From the NCBI RefSeq assembly GCF_002899715.1, contig NZ_PPEK01000001.1, positions 124,001 through 188,000 of the forward strand: a DNA stretch of 64,000 nt, written 5' to 3'. The translations under genes were made by a program, and so were the position numbers. Below, piece by piece: positions 45,833 through 54,435 of the stretch (positions within the stretch are counted from its first letter, which is position 1; each line of letters opens with the position of its first letter). Source of the DNA: Enteroscipio rubneri. GTDB taxonomy: Bacteria; Actinomycetota; Coriobacteriia; Coriobacteriales; Eggerthellaceae. The notes beneath the pieces were generated by a model. That model did not search any database. It was not told the DNA's origin and saw only the letters and a list, made by a program, of their open reading frames with translations.

Positions 45833-46736
45833 CCTGTTGAAATCCGATGTCTACCGGCTCGTGCACGGCAAGATGCTGTGGGTGGGCCTGGCCTTCCTCG
45901 CGCTCGTCGTGGTGGGGGCAGCCGGGCTCGTCTGGTTCGCCACCACGCCCGAGTTCGCCCAGATGGTGAGCGAGCAGGCGCAGGAGGAGGCGCGCCAGAG
46001 CGGCGCGACCGTCACGCTCACCACGCCCAACGGCGCCGACCTCGACGCCGAGGAGGTGCAGGCGCTCAATGAGAAGGTCATCGGCAGCCGCACCTACTCC
46101 TACGGCAACACGTTCATGGTGGGATTCCTCGGGCTGATCCTCGCGGTGCTGGCGGCGCTGCTGGCCTCGTCCGACTTCGACACGGGATTCGCGAAGAACG
46201 TGCTCGCGGGGCGCGGCGACCGTCGGGCGTACTTCGCGGAGAAGCTCGTGCTGATCGCGGTCTTGTGCGGGGTTTTCCTGTTGGCGGGCATGCTCCTGTC
46301 GGATGCGGTGTACGCGGTCCTCGGGTTCTCCTACGAGCGCACGGAGACGGTGGGCGAGTATGGGAGCTGGGCGGTGCTGTCGTGGCTCGTCCTGACGGCG
46401 TACGCGTTCCTCGGCGCGCTCATCGCGTGGGCGACGCGCAGCAAGACGGTCGGCGTCGTGTTCGCGGCGCTCGTGCCCACGGGCTTCCTCGAATCGATGG
46501 TGCTGGGGGCGGCCGCGGTGCTCGCGCCGGCCATGCCGCTGGTGGGCGACGCAGTGCAATGGCTGCCGTTGTCCGTGCAGCAGCGGCTGGCGGCGGGAGG
46601 CACGGGCCTGTTCGAGGCGGGCGCGTCCGCCGTGGCCGGGCTTCCCGCGGCGGCGCAGGCGCTTATCGTGTTCGGAGCGATCGCAGCCGTGTGCGCGGCG
46701 CTGTCGCTCACGGCGTGCCGGCGCAGGGACGTGTAG
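45825..46736 (+). CDS. ABC-2-type permease
   Basis: 303 residues, about six TM segments, with a large extracytoplasmic loop after TM1 (about 40-95, acidic). It begins with the amphipathic FNLLKSDVYRLVHGKML typical of LanE/BcrB-type permeases. ATG 45825 overlaps the ATPase stop. With the upstream ATPase it probably forms an exporter giving resistance to membrane-targeting peptides. Confidence 0.88.
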   Translation: MFNLLKSDVYRLVHGKMLWVGLAFLALVVVGAAGLVWFATTPEFAQMVSEQAQEEARQSGATVTLTTPNGADLDAEEVQALNEKVIGSRTYSYGNTFMVGFLGLILAVLAALLASSDFDTGFAKNVLAGRGDRRAYFAEKLVLIAVLCGVFLLAGMLLSDAVYAVLGFSYERTETVGEYGSWAVLSWLVLTAYAFLGALIAWATRSKTVGVVFAALVPTGFLESMVLGAAAVLAPAMPLVGDAVQWLPLSVQQRLAAGGTGLFEAGASAVAGLPAAAQALIVFGAIAAVCAALSLTACRRRDV

Positions 46737-46754
46737 GGCAAGGAGGGCGTTCGG

Positions 46755-47669
46755 ATGGCGTATGTGCTGGTGGGGCTTGCGTGCTTGGCCGTCGGGGCGG
46801 GCGCGACGGCGCTCCTCTTCCGCCGGGAGCTGCGCCGCATGGCGCGCTTCCTGCGCGGGCGCGACGCGCGCAGCAACGCGCGCATGACGGTGGAGGCGCC
46901 CGGGCGGGCGTTCGCCGAGCTGGCCGAGGCGGTGAACGCCCAGTTGGACGCCGCGCAGCGGGAGCGGCTCGAGGGGCAGCGCCGCCAGCAGGAGTTCCAG
47001 CGCGACCTGTCCAGCCTCTCGCACGACATCCGCACGCCGCTCATGGGCGCGAAGGGGTACCTGCGCCTCGCGCAGGACGAGGGCGACGACGCCGGGCGCG
47101 CCCGCCGGCTGGCCGCCGCCGAGGCGCGGCTCGACGACATGGGAGCGCTCCTCGACCAGCTGTTCGCCTACGCGCAGGCGAACGACCCCGACCTCGCGCT
47201 CGACCTGCGTCCCGTGGCCGTGCTGCCGGCGCTGGCCGATGTGCTGGTGGGGCAGTTCCCCGCGTTCGAGCGGCGCGGATGGGAGCCGCGCGTGGACTTC
47301 GAGGACGAGGGGCTTTCCGTGGATGCCGATGCTGAGGCCCTCGCGCGCATCTTCGAGAACCTCGTGGGCAACGCGCTGCGCCATGGTTCGGGGCCGCTTG
47401 CGGTGGAGCAGCGCGGAGCCTGCGTGGCGTTCGCGAACGAGGTGCCCGACCCTGCCGCCTTCGATCCCGAGCGCCTGTTCGAGCGCTTCTACCGGGCCGA
47501 CGCCGCCCGCAGCGAGGTTGGGAGCGGCCTCGGCCTGGCCGTGTCCGCCAGCCTCGCCGCAGCCATGGGCATGCGCCTGTCTGCGCGCCTGGACGGAAAC
47601 GTGCTGGTCGTGGAGCTTGCGTTGGCTGACGCCGCGATCGCAGCCCCTTCGAACTCCTTCGCCGTATGA
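46755..47669 (+). CDS. Sensor histidine kinase
   Basis: 304 residues. A single N-terminal TM helix (about 3-22), short linker, HisKA with phosphoacceptor H90 in SLSHDIRTPLMG, and HATPase_c with N-box ENLVGNALRHG, a DPERLFERFYRAD F-box and GSGLGLAVSAS G-box. With no extracellular sensor loop, sensing probably goes through the ABC transporter, as in Bce- or Lan-type systems (inference). It starts 18 bp after the permease. Confidence 0.93.
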   Translation: MAYVLVGLACLAVGAGATALLFRRELRRMARFLRGRDARSNARMTVEAPGRAFAELAEAVNAQLDAAQRERLEGQRRQQEFQRDLSSLSHDIRTPLMGAKGYLRLAQDEGDDAGRARRLAAAEARLDDMGALLDQLFAYAQANDPDLALDLRPVAVLPALADVLVGQFPAFERRGWEPRVDFEDEGLSVDADAEALARIFENLVGNALRHGSGPLAVEQRGACVAFANEVPDPAAFDPERLFERFYRADAARSEVGSGLGLAVSASLAAAMGMRLSARLDGNVLVVELALADAAIAAPSNSFAV

Positions 47670-47820
47670 GGACTTCGGCATCTGGCGGCAACCGTCGTTG
47701 TGCGCCGTAGACCGGGAGAAGCGGGCGCGGTGCGGACGCCTGTCGTACAATATCGAACAGTATGCCGTGCCCTCAGGGGGTTGACGGGTTCTGGCGAAAA
47801 ATGCGGGAAGGGCGGGCGAT

Positions 47821-48294
47821 ATGGCGATCGACAAGGTGAAAACTTATTTTCGAGAGTGCGGCATCGGGGATCGGGTGCTCGAATTCGAAGTATCGAGCGC
47901 AACGGTGGAGCTTGCGGCTGCCGCCGTGGGATGCGAGCCGGCGCGCATCGCCAAGACGCTCTCGTTTCACGTGGGCGATCGGGTGGCGCTCGTCGTAGCC
48001 GCCGGAGACGCTCGCATACACAATCAGAAATTCAAGGCGCAGTTCGGCACAAAGGCCAAAATGCTCTCCGCTGACGAGGCTGAGCCACTCATCGGCCACG
48101 GCGTCGGCGGCGTGTGCCCCTTCGCGGTGAACGAGGGATGCGACGTGTTCCTGGATGAATCGCTGCGCCGCTTCGACGTGGTGTATCCCGCCTGCGGCAG
48201 CGCGAACAGCGCTATTCGCCTGACGCCTGACGAACTCGAGCGATACGCCGCGCCTTGCACTTGGGTGCACGTCTGCAAACTGCCGGGAGAATAG
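47821..48294 (+). CDS. YbaK/EbsC-family aminoacyl-tRNA deacylase
   Basis: 157 residues. The fold marker motifs are SFHVGDRVALVVAAGDARI, a catalytic-type lysine in NQKFKAQFGTKAKM, and GHGVGGVCPFAV. Members hydrolyse mischarged tRNAPro (Cys- or Ala-tRNAPro). The CxxH or other specificity determinants cannot be assigned, so the exact tRNA substrate is open. Stand-alone gene, no tRNA synthetase nearby. Confidence 0.9.
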   Translation: MAIDKVKTYFRECGIGDRVLEFEVSSATVELAAAAVGCEPARIAKTLSFHVGDRVALVVAAGDARIHNQKFKAQFGTKAKMLSADEAEPLIGHGVGGVCPFAVNEGCDVFLDESLRRFDVVYPACGSANSAIRLTPDELERYAAPCTWVHVCKLPGE

Positions 48295-48396
48295 CGCGCC
48301 GCAGCAATCGGTGCCGCGTCCTTTTCATGTATTCGCAGCCGTGCTGCTCGCTTCCGGAACGGAAGGCGCGCTTCGGCGTCTCAGGGATCGCGGCAG

Positions 48397-49584
48397 TCAT
48401 CGCTGCGCTCCTTTCTCCGTTCCGCTGTCAACGGTCATTTCTTTCAGAAAACGGGTGAAAGCCGCGTCCATCAGCTCCCGCTCGCCTTCGATCTCGCTTG
48501 GATACGGGTAGCGTGTCGCCGTATGGTTGAACTCGCTGCGGATGCGCTGGGCGGCATTCTCGTCGTGGTCGGCCAGAAGTGCGTGGGCATAGCGCGTTCG
48601 CAACACGGAGGGAAAGTTTTTCATGGTTTTCATGAGCCTGCATGCGTCGGCATCGAGGGCGCGCTCGACTTCCTCTGCGCGGTTCTCGCCCATGAGCTCG
48701 CAGTACGCGAGGTCCACCTTCAACAGCGAGCAATACAAGCCGAGCATGCCGGTCTCGCGCCCTAGCAGGTCGCGGATGGCGTCTGCAGACTCCGCGATGC
48801 GCCCTTCGTCCAGAAGCCGGTTGCAGGCCAGCACCGCCACAGACGCGATGAGGGGGTTGCGTAGGCGCTCGGCATCGGCTGGCACAGCGAACCAGGCGGC
48901 GGGCATGTCCTTCACGCGCAGGTCGTCCGCCTGGGCCTCGCCCACCTTGAGGATGGTCCAGAACGCCCGCAGCGCTTCCGGAGACTCGCTGGCCGAGCGC
49001 AGGTTCTTGCCGTCGTTGTTCACGCCGCCGACGGTGAGCGGCAGGCCGTTCGCCAGCGCGAACGCAAGGCCGAAAAGAGCGACGAACGCGAGAAAGGTCG
49101 CCGCAAGCCCCGTTTGCAGCACGAAAAAGAAGGCGGCTGCGATCAGCGCGACGAGCATGTTCGCAAGCACGCCGCCCAAGTTGTAGAGCCGGTAGGGCAT
49201 GCGTCCGTCCACGAAATCGGGCGGTCCCATGAGGCACTGGCCGCCTGTTCCCTGCAACGAGAGCCGCTTGAGACGCAACCTGTCGCCCTGTTCGACAAAC
49301 ATGAAGCTGCCCACTCGAAACGACCGGAATCGGTAGCCGGTTGCCAACCCGAATACGAGGTGACCCGCTTCGTGCACGATAATCTGCACGAAGTAGGCAA
49401 CGACCATGAGCGCGACGATTGCGACGAGCCAAACAACGGTTTCGAGCGGGTCGCCCGAGTCGCTGACAGCATGTATCGTTCGCCCCGCGAGGTAGCCGCC
49501 CGCAGCGCCGGCCGCCATGAGCAGCACGATGGCCAAAGCCCTCGCTCCCCAACGACGCTTTCGGCTGCGTTGCTTACCCGTCAT
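48397..49584 (-). CDS. M50-type site-2 membrane metalloprotease
   Basis: 395 residues. TM helices at about 14-34, 50-70, 130-155 and 160-185. Zinc motif H71-E-A-G-H75 lies in a membrane helix as in site-2 proteases. The C-terminal half (about 200-395) is soluble and helical, with tetratricopeptide-like character. The usual second motif NxxPxxxxDG appears as NGLPLTVGGVNNDGKN. Could process an anti-sigma or small membrane protein; no partner is visible. It faces a 321-bp promoter region shared with a TetR gene. Confidence 0.8.
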   Translation of the reverse strand: MTGKQRSRKRRWGARALAIVLLMAAGAAGGYLAGRTIHAVSDSGDPLETVVWLVAIVALMVVAYFVQIIVHEAGHLVFGLATGYRFRSFRVGSFMFVEQGDRLRLKRLSLQGTGGQCLMGPPDFVDGRMPYRLYNLGGVLANMLVALIAAAFFFVLQTGLAATFLAFVALFGLAFALANGLPLTVGGVNNDGKNLRSASESPEALRAFWTILKVGEAQADDLRVKDMPAAWFAVPADAERLRNPLIASVAVLACNRLLDEGRIAESADAIRDLLGRETGMLGLYCSLLKVDLAYCELMGENRAEEVERALDADACRLMKTMKNFPSVLRTRYAHALLADHDENAAQRIRSEFNHTATRYPYPSEIEGERELMDAAFTRFLKEMTVDSGTEKGAQR

Positions 49585-49905
49585 GCTTCTGCTTTCCTTC
49601 GATCGATGCTGTCATCCAAGTATCGCACATAACCGTAACCGGTACGTCGCGCTTGCTCCTGCTAGAGTTATGGCGTAAGATACATACCGTTGGTATGTAC
49701 GTAAAGTGTCCGCGATCTTGCCCAGAGGCAGGAGAGCGAGTCGAACGCGCGGCAAAAGCACGTAGACGAAGGACAGGTCCAGGCGCAGGTTGCGAACGGG
49801 CCGCGCATGCGGCGGGCACGCGAGTCGAGCGCGCAGGTTGACGCGGCATGAGCGCAGTCGGATGCTTTATCAACCAGCGGTCTATTAACGTGAGAAGGAG
49901 CGCCC
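49585..49905. other. 321-bp divergent promoter region
   Basis: Lies between the M50 protease (minus) and TetR (plus). Main feature is the operator TACATACC-GTT-GGTATGTA at 49681-49699. No other gene or terminator is convincing. Confidence 0.5.
49677..49699. promoter_or_regulatory. TetR-type operator TACATACC-GTT-GGTATGTA
   Basis: Perfect 8-bp arms with a 3-base centre, about 205 bp upstream of the TetR gene and on the M50 side of the gap. The 12-mer AAGATACATACC that begins it recurs exactly at 50864-50875, upstream of the MFS gene. Confidence 0.65.
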
Positions 49906-50583
49906 ATGGCTCGCAACAAGTATCCCGAGGAGACGGTGAACCGCATTCTCGACACGGCTATGCGCCTGTTCATGGAGAAGGGTTACGAGCACACCACCAT
50001 CCAAGACATCGTCGACCAGCTCGACGTGACGAAGGGGGCGGTGTACCACCACTTCAAATCGAAGGAGGACATCCTCAACGCCGCTATCGACCGCGAAAGC
50101 GAACCGCTTATGCGTCTGCTCGTGCAGATCCGCGACGATCCGCGCATGACCGGCCTCGAGAAGATGCAGGCGCTGTTCGAGGCCTCGATGGATGGCCCGC
50201 AGCTGCCCCTGAGCGCCGAGGTGGCCATCGCGCCCGACCCGGTGCGCAACAGCCGCTTTTTGGGCATGCAGTACCAATCGATCATCAACGAGGTTGCGCC
50301 GCAGTTCGTGGAGCCCATCATCCGCGAGGGTATGGCCGACGGCACCATCCGAACTGAATATCCGCAGGAGATGGCCGAGGTCATCCTCATGCTGGCGAAC
50401 CTGTGGGTGAGCCCCGCGTTCCGCATGACCGACGCCGAGCAGATGCGCCGTCGCATGGACTACTACGTGGAGCTGCTGCACCTCATGGGCCTCGACGTGC
50501 AGCCCGGTCGCATCGCCGGCATGCTCGAGGAGTTCCGCGACGGCTACGAGCGTAATCTGCAGAAGAAGGGGGAGCGCGCATGA
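49906..50583 (+). CDS. TetR-family transcriptional regulator
   Basis: 225 residues. Helix-turn-helix at about residues 20-60: FMEKGYEHTTIQDIVDQLDVTKGAVYHHFKSKEDIL. Strong SD GAGAAGGAG. The likely targets are its own promoter and the MFS efflux gene downstream, since the same motif precedes both. A Met-rich C-terminal domain of about 150 residues probably binds the effector. Confidence 0.94.
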   Translation: MARNKYPEETVNRILDTAMRLFMEKGYEHTTIQDIVDQLDVTKGAVYHHFKSKEDILNAAIDRESEPLMRLLVQIRDDPRMTGLEKMQALFEASMDGPQLPLSAEVAIAPDPVRNSRFLGMQYQSIINEVAPQFVEPIIREGMADGTIRTEYPQEMAEVILMLANLWVSPAFRMTDAEQMRRRMDYYVELLHLMGLDVQPGRIAGMLEEFRDGYERNLQKKGERA

Positions 50584-50708
50584 TTGTTTGAGTGCTGGAT
50601 CGGCCGTGGTGGTTGCGGCGCTCTGTTTTTCGGCTGCGGTTGCGTCGTGCGTCTCTGCTACGGTGGCGCCTCGTCGCCCGAGCGCAGGTGCATCTCGTCC
50701 GCTCCTCG

Positions 50709-50726
50709 ATGTTTCATGTGAAACAT
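50709..50726. promoter_or_regulatory. parS-like palindrome
   Basis: ATGTTTCATGTGAAACAT. Its 16-base core, TGTTTCATGTGAAACA, differs at one position from the parS consensus TGTTTCACGTGAAACA. It lies in non-coding DNA. A second, different one-mismatch site is at 19469-19484. Confidence 0.55.
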
Positions 50727-50863
50727 TTGTACTGAAAAAGCAGGTGCGGAATAGAGAAGTTTCCTATCGCGCGGCCGTTGCGCGCCGCTGCACACCGTGG
50801 TGCGCTGCCGCGTGTCCCTCGTCATCGTCGGATCGCTGCCTCGACGCAGCATCTTTTTTAGCC

Positions 50864-50888
50864 AAGATACATACCAACCGTAGGTATG
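50864..50888. promoter_or_regulatory. Second TetR-type operator, upstream of MFS gene
   Basis: AAGATACATACC, identical to the site at 49677, then seven bases and GGTATG. The arms CATACC and GGTATG are the same as in the first site but spaced by 7 instead of 3 bases. It ends 19 bp before the MFS start. Confidence 0.6.
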
Positions 50889-50907
50889 AAAGAGAAAGAA
50901 AGAACCT

Positions 50908-52263
50908 GTGGACAAGCTCTTGAACCGGTCGTTCGTCTCGATCGTGATCGTGCAGATCGCCTCGCTGTTCGGCGATGCGGTGCTGCGGTTCGCGCTGCCG
51001 CTCTACGTGCTGAACGTGACGGGATCAGCTGCGCTCATGGGGGCGGTTTCCGCGGCGGCGTGGCTGCCGTACCTCGTGCTCACGCCCATCGGGGGCGTGG
51101 CAGCCGACCGCGTGAACAAGCGGCGCATCATGGCCGTGCTCGACACGTTGCTCGCGCTCACGTGCGCGGCGTTCCTCGCGCTCGACGGCGTGATCGACCT
51201 CGTGGGCATGTGCATTTGCGCGCTCATCGTGCTGTACGCCGCGCAGAGCGTGTACCAGCCCACGGTGCAGGCGGCGGTACCCTTCGTGGCGCCGCGCGAG
51301 GGCATCGTGCGCGCCACGGCCATCGTGAGCCAGATCAGCGCGCTGTCGGGTTTGGTGGGCCCCGTGATAGGCGGGCTCGTGTTCGGGCTGTTCGGCATCG
51401 AGCCGGTGGTGGCGGTGGCGGGAGCGGCCTTCGCCGTGTCGGCCGTGCTCATCGTGTGCGTGGTGCGCATCCCCTTCCAGCGCGCCGAGCGCAGCCAGGG
51501 CGTCCTGCGCATGGTGGCGGGCGACATCGCCGAGAGCTTCGCCTTCCTGCGCGGCGAGCGGCCGGTCATCCTCAAGACCATCCTGCTGGTGGCGGGCATC
51601 AACCTGACGCTGTCGGCGTTCATCATCATCGGCGCGCCGGTCACCGTGACGCAGATACTCGGGTTGCCGAACCAGTTCATGGGCTTCGCGGAAGGCGCGC
51701 TCGCGCTTGGCGGCCTGACCGGCGGCATTCTGGTAGGCGTGCTGGCGAAGCGCCTGACCTTGCGCCAAGCGCCCGTGTTCCTGTTCGTGGCGGCCGTTGC
51801 GCTTCTGCCCATCGCCGTGGTGCTGGGCGCTCCGTTGGACCCGCTCGTCGCCTACGGGGTGCTGGTGGCAAGCCTGTTCGTCTGCATGGCCTGCGCTACC
51901 ATGTTCAGCATCCAGGGCATCTCGTTCATCCAGCTGGAAACGCCCGCGCACCTGGTGGGGAAGGTGATCGCGCTGGCCATGTCCTTGGCGAACTGCGCGC
52001 AGCCGGTGGGGCAGCTGGTGTACGGAGGGCTGTTTGACGCGCTTCGGGGCAACCTGGTGCCGGTGGCGCTGGGCACGGCCGCGGCCGCGCTCGTCATCGC
52101 GGCGCTCACGAACCGCGTGCTCAAGCGTGGATTGACGGCGGAAGGGACGGCGGTCGATGCCGTTGAGGTTTCTGAGTCGGGAGCGCTTCCGGTGGCCGTC
52201 GAGCCTTCGGAGGCTGTCGAGCTTCCGGTGGCCGTCGAGTCCGTGCAGGCACGGATGCGCTAG
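50908..52263 (+). CDS. MFS transporter, MFS_3/DHA3 type
   Basis: 451 residues, 12 TM segments; starts with NRSFVSIVIVQIASLFGDAVLRFALPLYVL, typical of the macrolide/enterobactin exporter (MefA/EntS-like) group. A hydrophilic tail of about 40 residues contains the repeat VAVEPSEAVELPVAVE. GTG 50908 has a modest purine-rich SD. Likely under TetR control; drug efflux is the expected role. Confidence 0.88.
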   Translation: MDKLLNRSFVSIVIVQIASLFGDAVLRFALPLYVLNVTGSAALMGAVSAAAWLPYLVLTPIGGVAADRVNKRRIMAVLDTLLALTCAAFLALDGVIDLVGMCICALIVLYAAQSVYQPTVQAAVPFVAPREGIVRATAIVSQISALSGLVGPVIGGLVFGLFGIEPVVAVAGAAFAVSAVLIVCVVRIPFQRAERSQGVLRMVAGDIAESFAFLRGERPVILKTILLVAGINLTLSAFIIIGAPVTVTQILGLPNQFMGFAEGALALGGLTGGILVGVLAKRLTLRQAPVFLFVAAVALLPIAVVLGAPLDPLVAYGVLVASLFVCMACATMFSIQGISFIQLETPAHLVGKVIALAMSLANCAQPVGQLVYGGLFDALRGNLVPVALGTAAAALVIAALTNRVLKRGLTAEGTAVDAVEVSESGALPVAVEPSEAVELPVAVESVQARMR

Positions 52264-52264
52264 C

Positions 52265-53536
52265 TCAGCTCTCGTCCAGCGCGAGCTTCGCCTTCACGAT
52301 GCGCATGACCGACTGGTCGATGCGGTCCTCGGAGAGCGTGCCCGCGCACACGGCGTCGAGCACTCCCCGATAGGCGGAGGCGAAGTCCTCCGGCATGAGC
52401 ACGAGGTCCGCGCCGGCCAGAAGCGCCATGACCCCCGCCTGGTCGGGCGTGCAGAAGTCGCCGACTGCGCCCATGGAGAGCGAGTCGGTGATGACGAGGC
52501 CTTGAAAGCCCAGCTCCCCGCGCAGGAGGTCGGTGACGGCCGCGGGGTTGAGCGAGGCGGGCACGTCGTTGCCGAACGCGTTCGGGGCGGTGAGGTGGCC
52601 CACCATGACCATCGGCACATCGGCCTCGATGGCTGCTTCGAAGGGCGCGAGCTCCCCTATGCGCAGCTCGTCGAGCGTATTCTGGGTGACGATGGCGCCC
52701 TCGTGGCTGTCGCCCGTCATGCCGCCGATGCCGGGGAAGTGCTTGGCGCAGCAGAGCACGCCCGCGTTCGCGAAGCCCTTTACCTGCGCGGACACCATGT
52801 CGCTCACGAGCGCGGGGTCGGTTCCGAACGAGCGAAGCGCCATGACATCGGTGGCCGGGTTGCCGCAGATGTCGGAATCGGGCGCGAAGTTCAGGTTGAA
52901 GCCCAGGTCGCACAGGTAGCCGCCGATGGTTTGGGCCACCGCTTGAGCCTGCGTCGGATCGTTCGTCGCGCCCACGTCGGCCATGTTGCCCACGTTGGGG
53001 ATGGCGAAACCGGGGTTTCCGCCGATGCGGCTCACCGTGCCGCCCTCTTCGTCGACGCCCACGAGCAACGGCAGCCCGCATGCATCTTGCGCATAGGTCT
53101 GGGAGTTCGCGATCATCTCGCGCGTCTGATCGGCCGAGAGCAGGTTCTTCTTGAAGTAGACGAGGCCGCCCACCGGGTAAGCGGCAAGCGCCTCCTTGGT
53201 GGCCTCGCCCGCCTGCGTGGCGGTGCCCACTTCGGTTATGGCTTCGGGCGTGACCACGAATAGCTGAGCGACCTTCTGCTCGAGCGTGAGCGCGGCCGCT
53301 TTCTCGGCAGCGCGTTCGTCGAGCGTGAGCGCGGGCTTGGGCGCTGCCGGTGCGGGAACGGTCGAGGGAGGCTGAGGCTGGTGCGGGTCCTCCACGTTGT
53401 CGAACTCGGTTGCGGGTTCGGAGTCCTCATTCGCCGCTGACGCAACGCACCCGGCGAGCAGGATGAGCGCGGTCAGCGCCAGTGTCGTCACGGCGAGCGT
53501 CCTCGGTACTTTCCCTTGTGCTATCAGGCCGTACAT
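52265..53536 (-). CDS. Glycoside hydrolase family 3 lipoprotein (NagZ-like N-acetylglucosaminidase)
   Basis: 423 residues. Lipoprotein signal peptide with lipobox LAGC and acylated C30, then a Pro-rich linker (about 50-75). The GH3 catalytic domain has LPLLVGVDEEGGTVSRIGG, the NagZ-type KHFPGIGGMTGDSH motif (about 264) with the Asp-His acid/base pair, and the nucleophile Asp in ITDSLSMGA (about 349). Anchored outside the membrane, it probably trims GlcNAc from peptidoglycan fragments or glycans. SD GAAGGAGGGG. Confidence 0.9.
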   Translation of the reverse strand: MYGLIAQGKVPRTLAVTTLALTALILLAGCVASAANEDSEPATEFDNVEDPHQPQPPSTVPAPAAPKPALTLDERAAEKAAALTLEQKVAQLFVVTPEAITEVGTATQAGEATKEALAAYPVGGLVYFKKNLLSADQTREMIANSQTYAQDACGLPLLVGVDEEGGTVSRIGGNPGFAIPNVGNMADVGATNDPTQAQAVAQTIGGYLCDLGFNLNFAPDSDICGNPATDVMALRSFGTDPALVSDMVSAQVKGFANAGVLCCAKHFPGIGGMTGDSHEGAIVTQNTLDELRIGELAPFEAAIEADVPMVMVGHLTAPNAFGNDVPASLNPAAVTDLLRGELGFQGLVITDSLSMGAVGDFCTPDQAGVMALLAGADLVLMPEDFASAYRGVLDAVCAGTLSEDRIDQSVMRIVKAKLALDES

Positions 53537-53731
53537 CGACCCCTCCTTCGCAGCTGGCATGCGGGCGCGAACCAGTATAGGGGCCGCTGGGGGTTGCCTC
53601 CGCGCGCTTTGGCTTGCTTCATGCGAAAGTTGAGGGCCGATAGTTCTCCTCCGCGTCGTGGAGGTGTACGGGAGGCTTGGCATGCATTGCGGAGCGCGAA
53701 AACAGGGCTCGCTTCGCGGTAAATGTCCGCG

Positions 53732-54433
53732 TCAGTCCGCCCCTCGTACTGCAACGCGCGGCACGAACGCCCGAAGCTCGGGCAGGAGCGCGCGCAGCTC
53801 GTCAGGATTCCAAGCATGGAAACGGCCAGGGCCGGCCAGCACGCCTTCTGCATCGAGATAGCTTTGCAGAAACCATGCCGGAGCGCCTTCGATCCACCGT
53901 GCGAGGGCGTGCAGGTCGTCTGCCGTGTGCAGTTCACGTACGACCGTGGTGCGGAACTCGAACGGCACGTCGCCGCCCATAAGTAAGTCTGCCGATGCGC
54001 GCACGTCGGCCAGGTCGAGCCCTGCGACGCCGGCCGTCTCGGCATAGCGCGCGGGTGCGTTCTTCGCATCCATGGCTACGTAGTCTACGAGGCCCGCGTC
54101 CAATAGCGCGCGCAACCGGTCGGGGAAGCTGCCGTTGGTGTCCAGCTTCACGGCGTAACCAAGCTTGCGCACTTCTGCGCAGAAATCGGCGAGTTCCGGT
54201 TGCATGAGGGGTTCGCCGCCCGTTATGCACACGCCGTCGAGCAGCCCTTGGCGTTTGCGCAGAAAGCCGAGCACCTCCTCGACGAGCATATCGTGCACCT
54301 GGTCGCAGCCGGTCACGAGGTCGGCGTTGTGACAGAACGGGCACCGGAAGTTGCAGGTCGGCGTGAACACGGTGGCCGCTGTGCGTCCGGGAAAGTCGAG
54401 CAGCGTGAGCTTCTGCAGGCCGGCGACGCGCAT
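53732..54433 (-). CDS. nrdG: Anaerobic ribonucleotide reductase activating protein (radical SAM)
   Basis: 233 residues. Radical-SAM cluster C27-x3-C31-x2-C34 in CNFRCPFC, GGEP at about residue 71 and the rest of the partial TIM barrel. It installs the glycyl radical on NrdD using SAM. Here it is on the opposite strand to nrdD, about 1.25 kb away, transcribed after a Nim-like gene whose stop lies directly before its ATG (SD GAGG). The length is above the short 150-residue E. coli form and matches the longer NrdG of anaerobes. Confidence 0.88.
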   Translation of the reverse strand: MRVAGLQKLTLLDFPGRTAATVFTPTCNFRCPFCHNADLVTGCDQVHDMLVEEVLGFLRKRQGLLDGVCITGGEPLMQPELADFCAEVRKLGYAVKLDTNGSFPDRLRALLDAGLVDYVAMDAKNAPARYAETAGVAGLDLADVRASADLLMGGDVPFEFRTTVVRELHTADDLHALARWIEGAPAWFLQSYLDAEGVLAGPGRFHAWNPDELRALLPELRAFVPRVAVRGAD

Positions 54434-54435
54434 AG

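Larger units (their letters stand above)
50584..50907. other. 324-bp spacer between TetR and MFS genes
   Basis: Holds a parS-like palindrome (50709-50726) and, just upstream of the MFS GTG, a TetR-type operator with a 7-base centre (50864-50888). No ORF with an SD is visible. Confidence 0.6.

Noticed and set aside
45762-47834. 690-codon minus-strand frame opposite the permease and kinase
   Set aside because: Arg/His/Gln-rich shadow of two well-supported genes.
48355-48424. CGGAACGGA ... TCCGTTCCG inverted repeat as a terminator
   Set aside because: The loop is over 50 bases and it overlaps the 3' coding end of the M50 protease; no T-tract.
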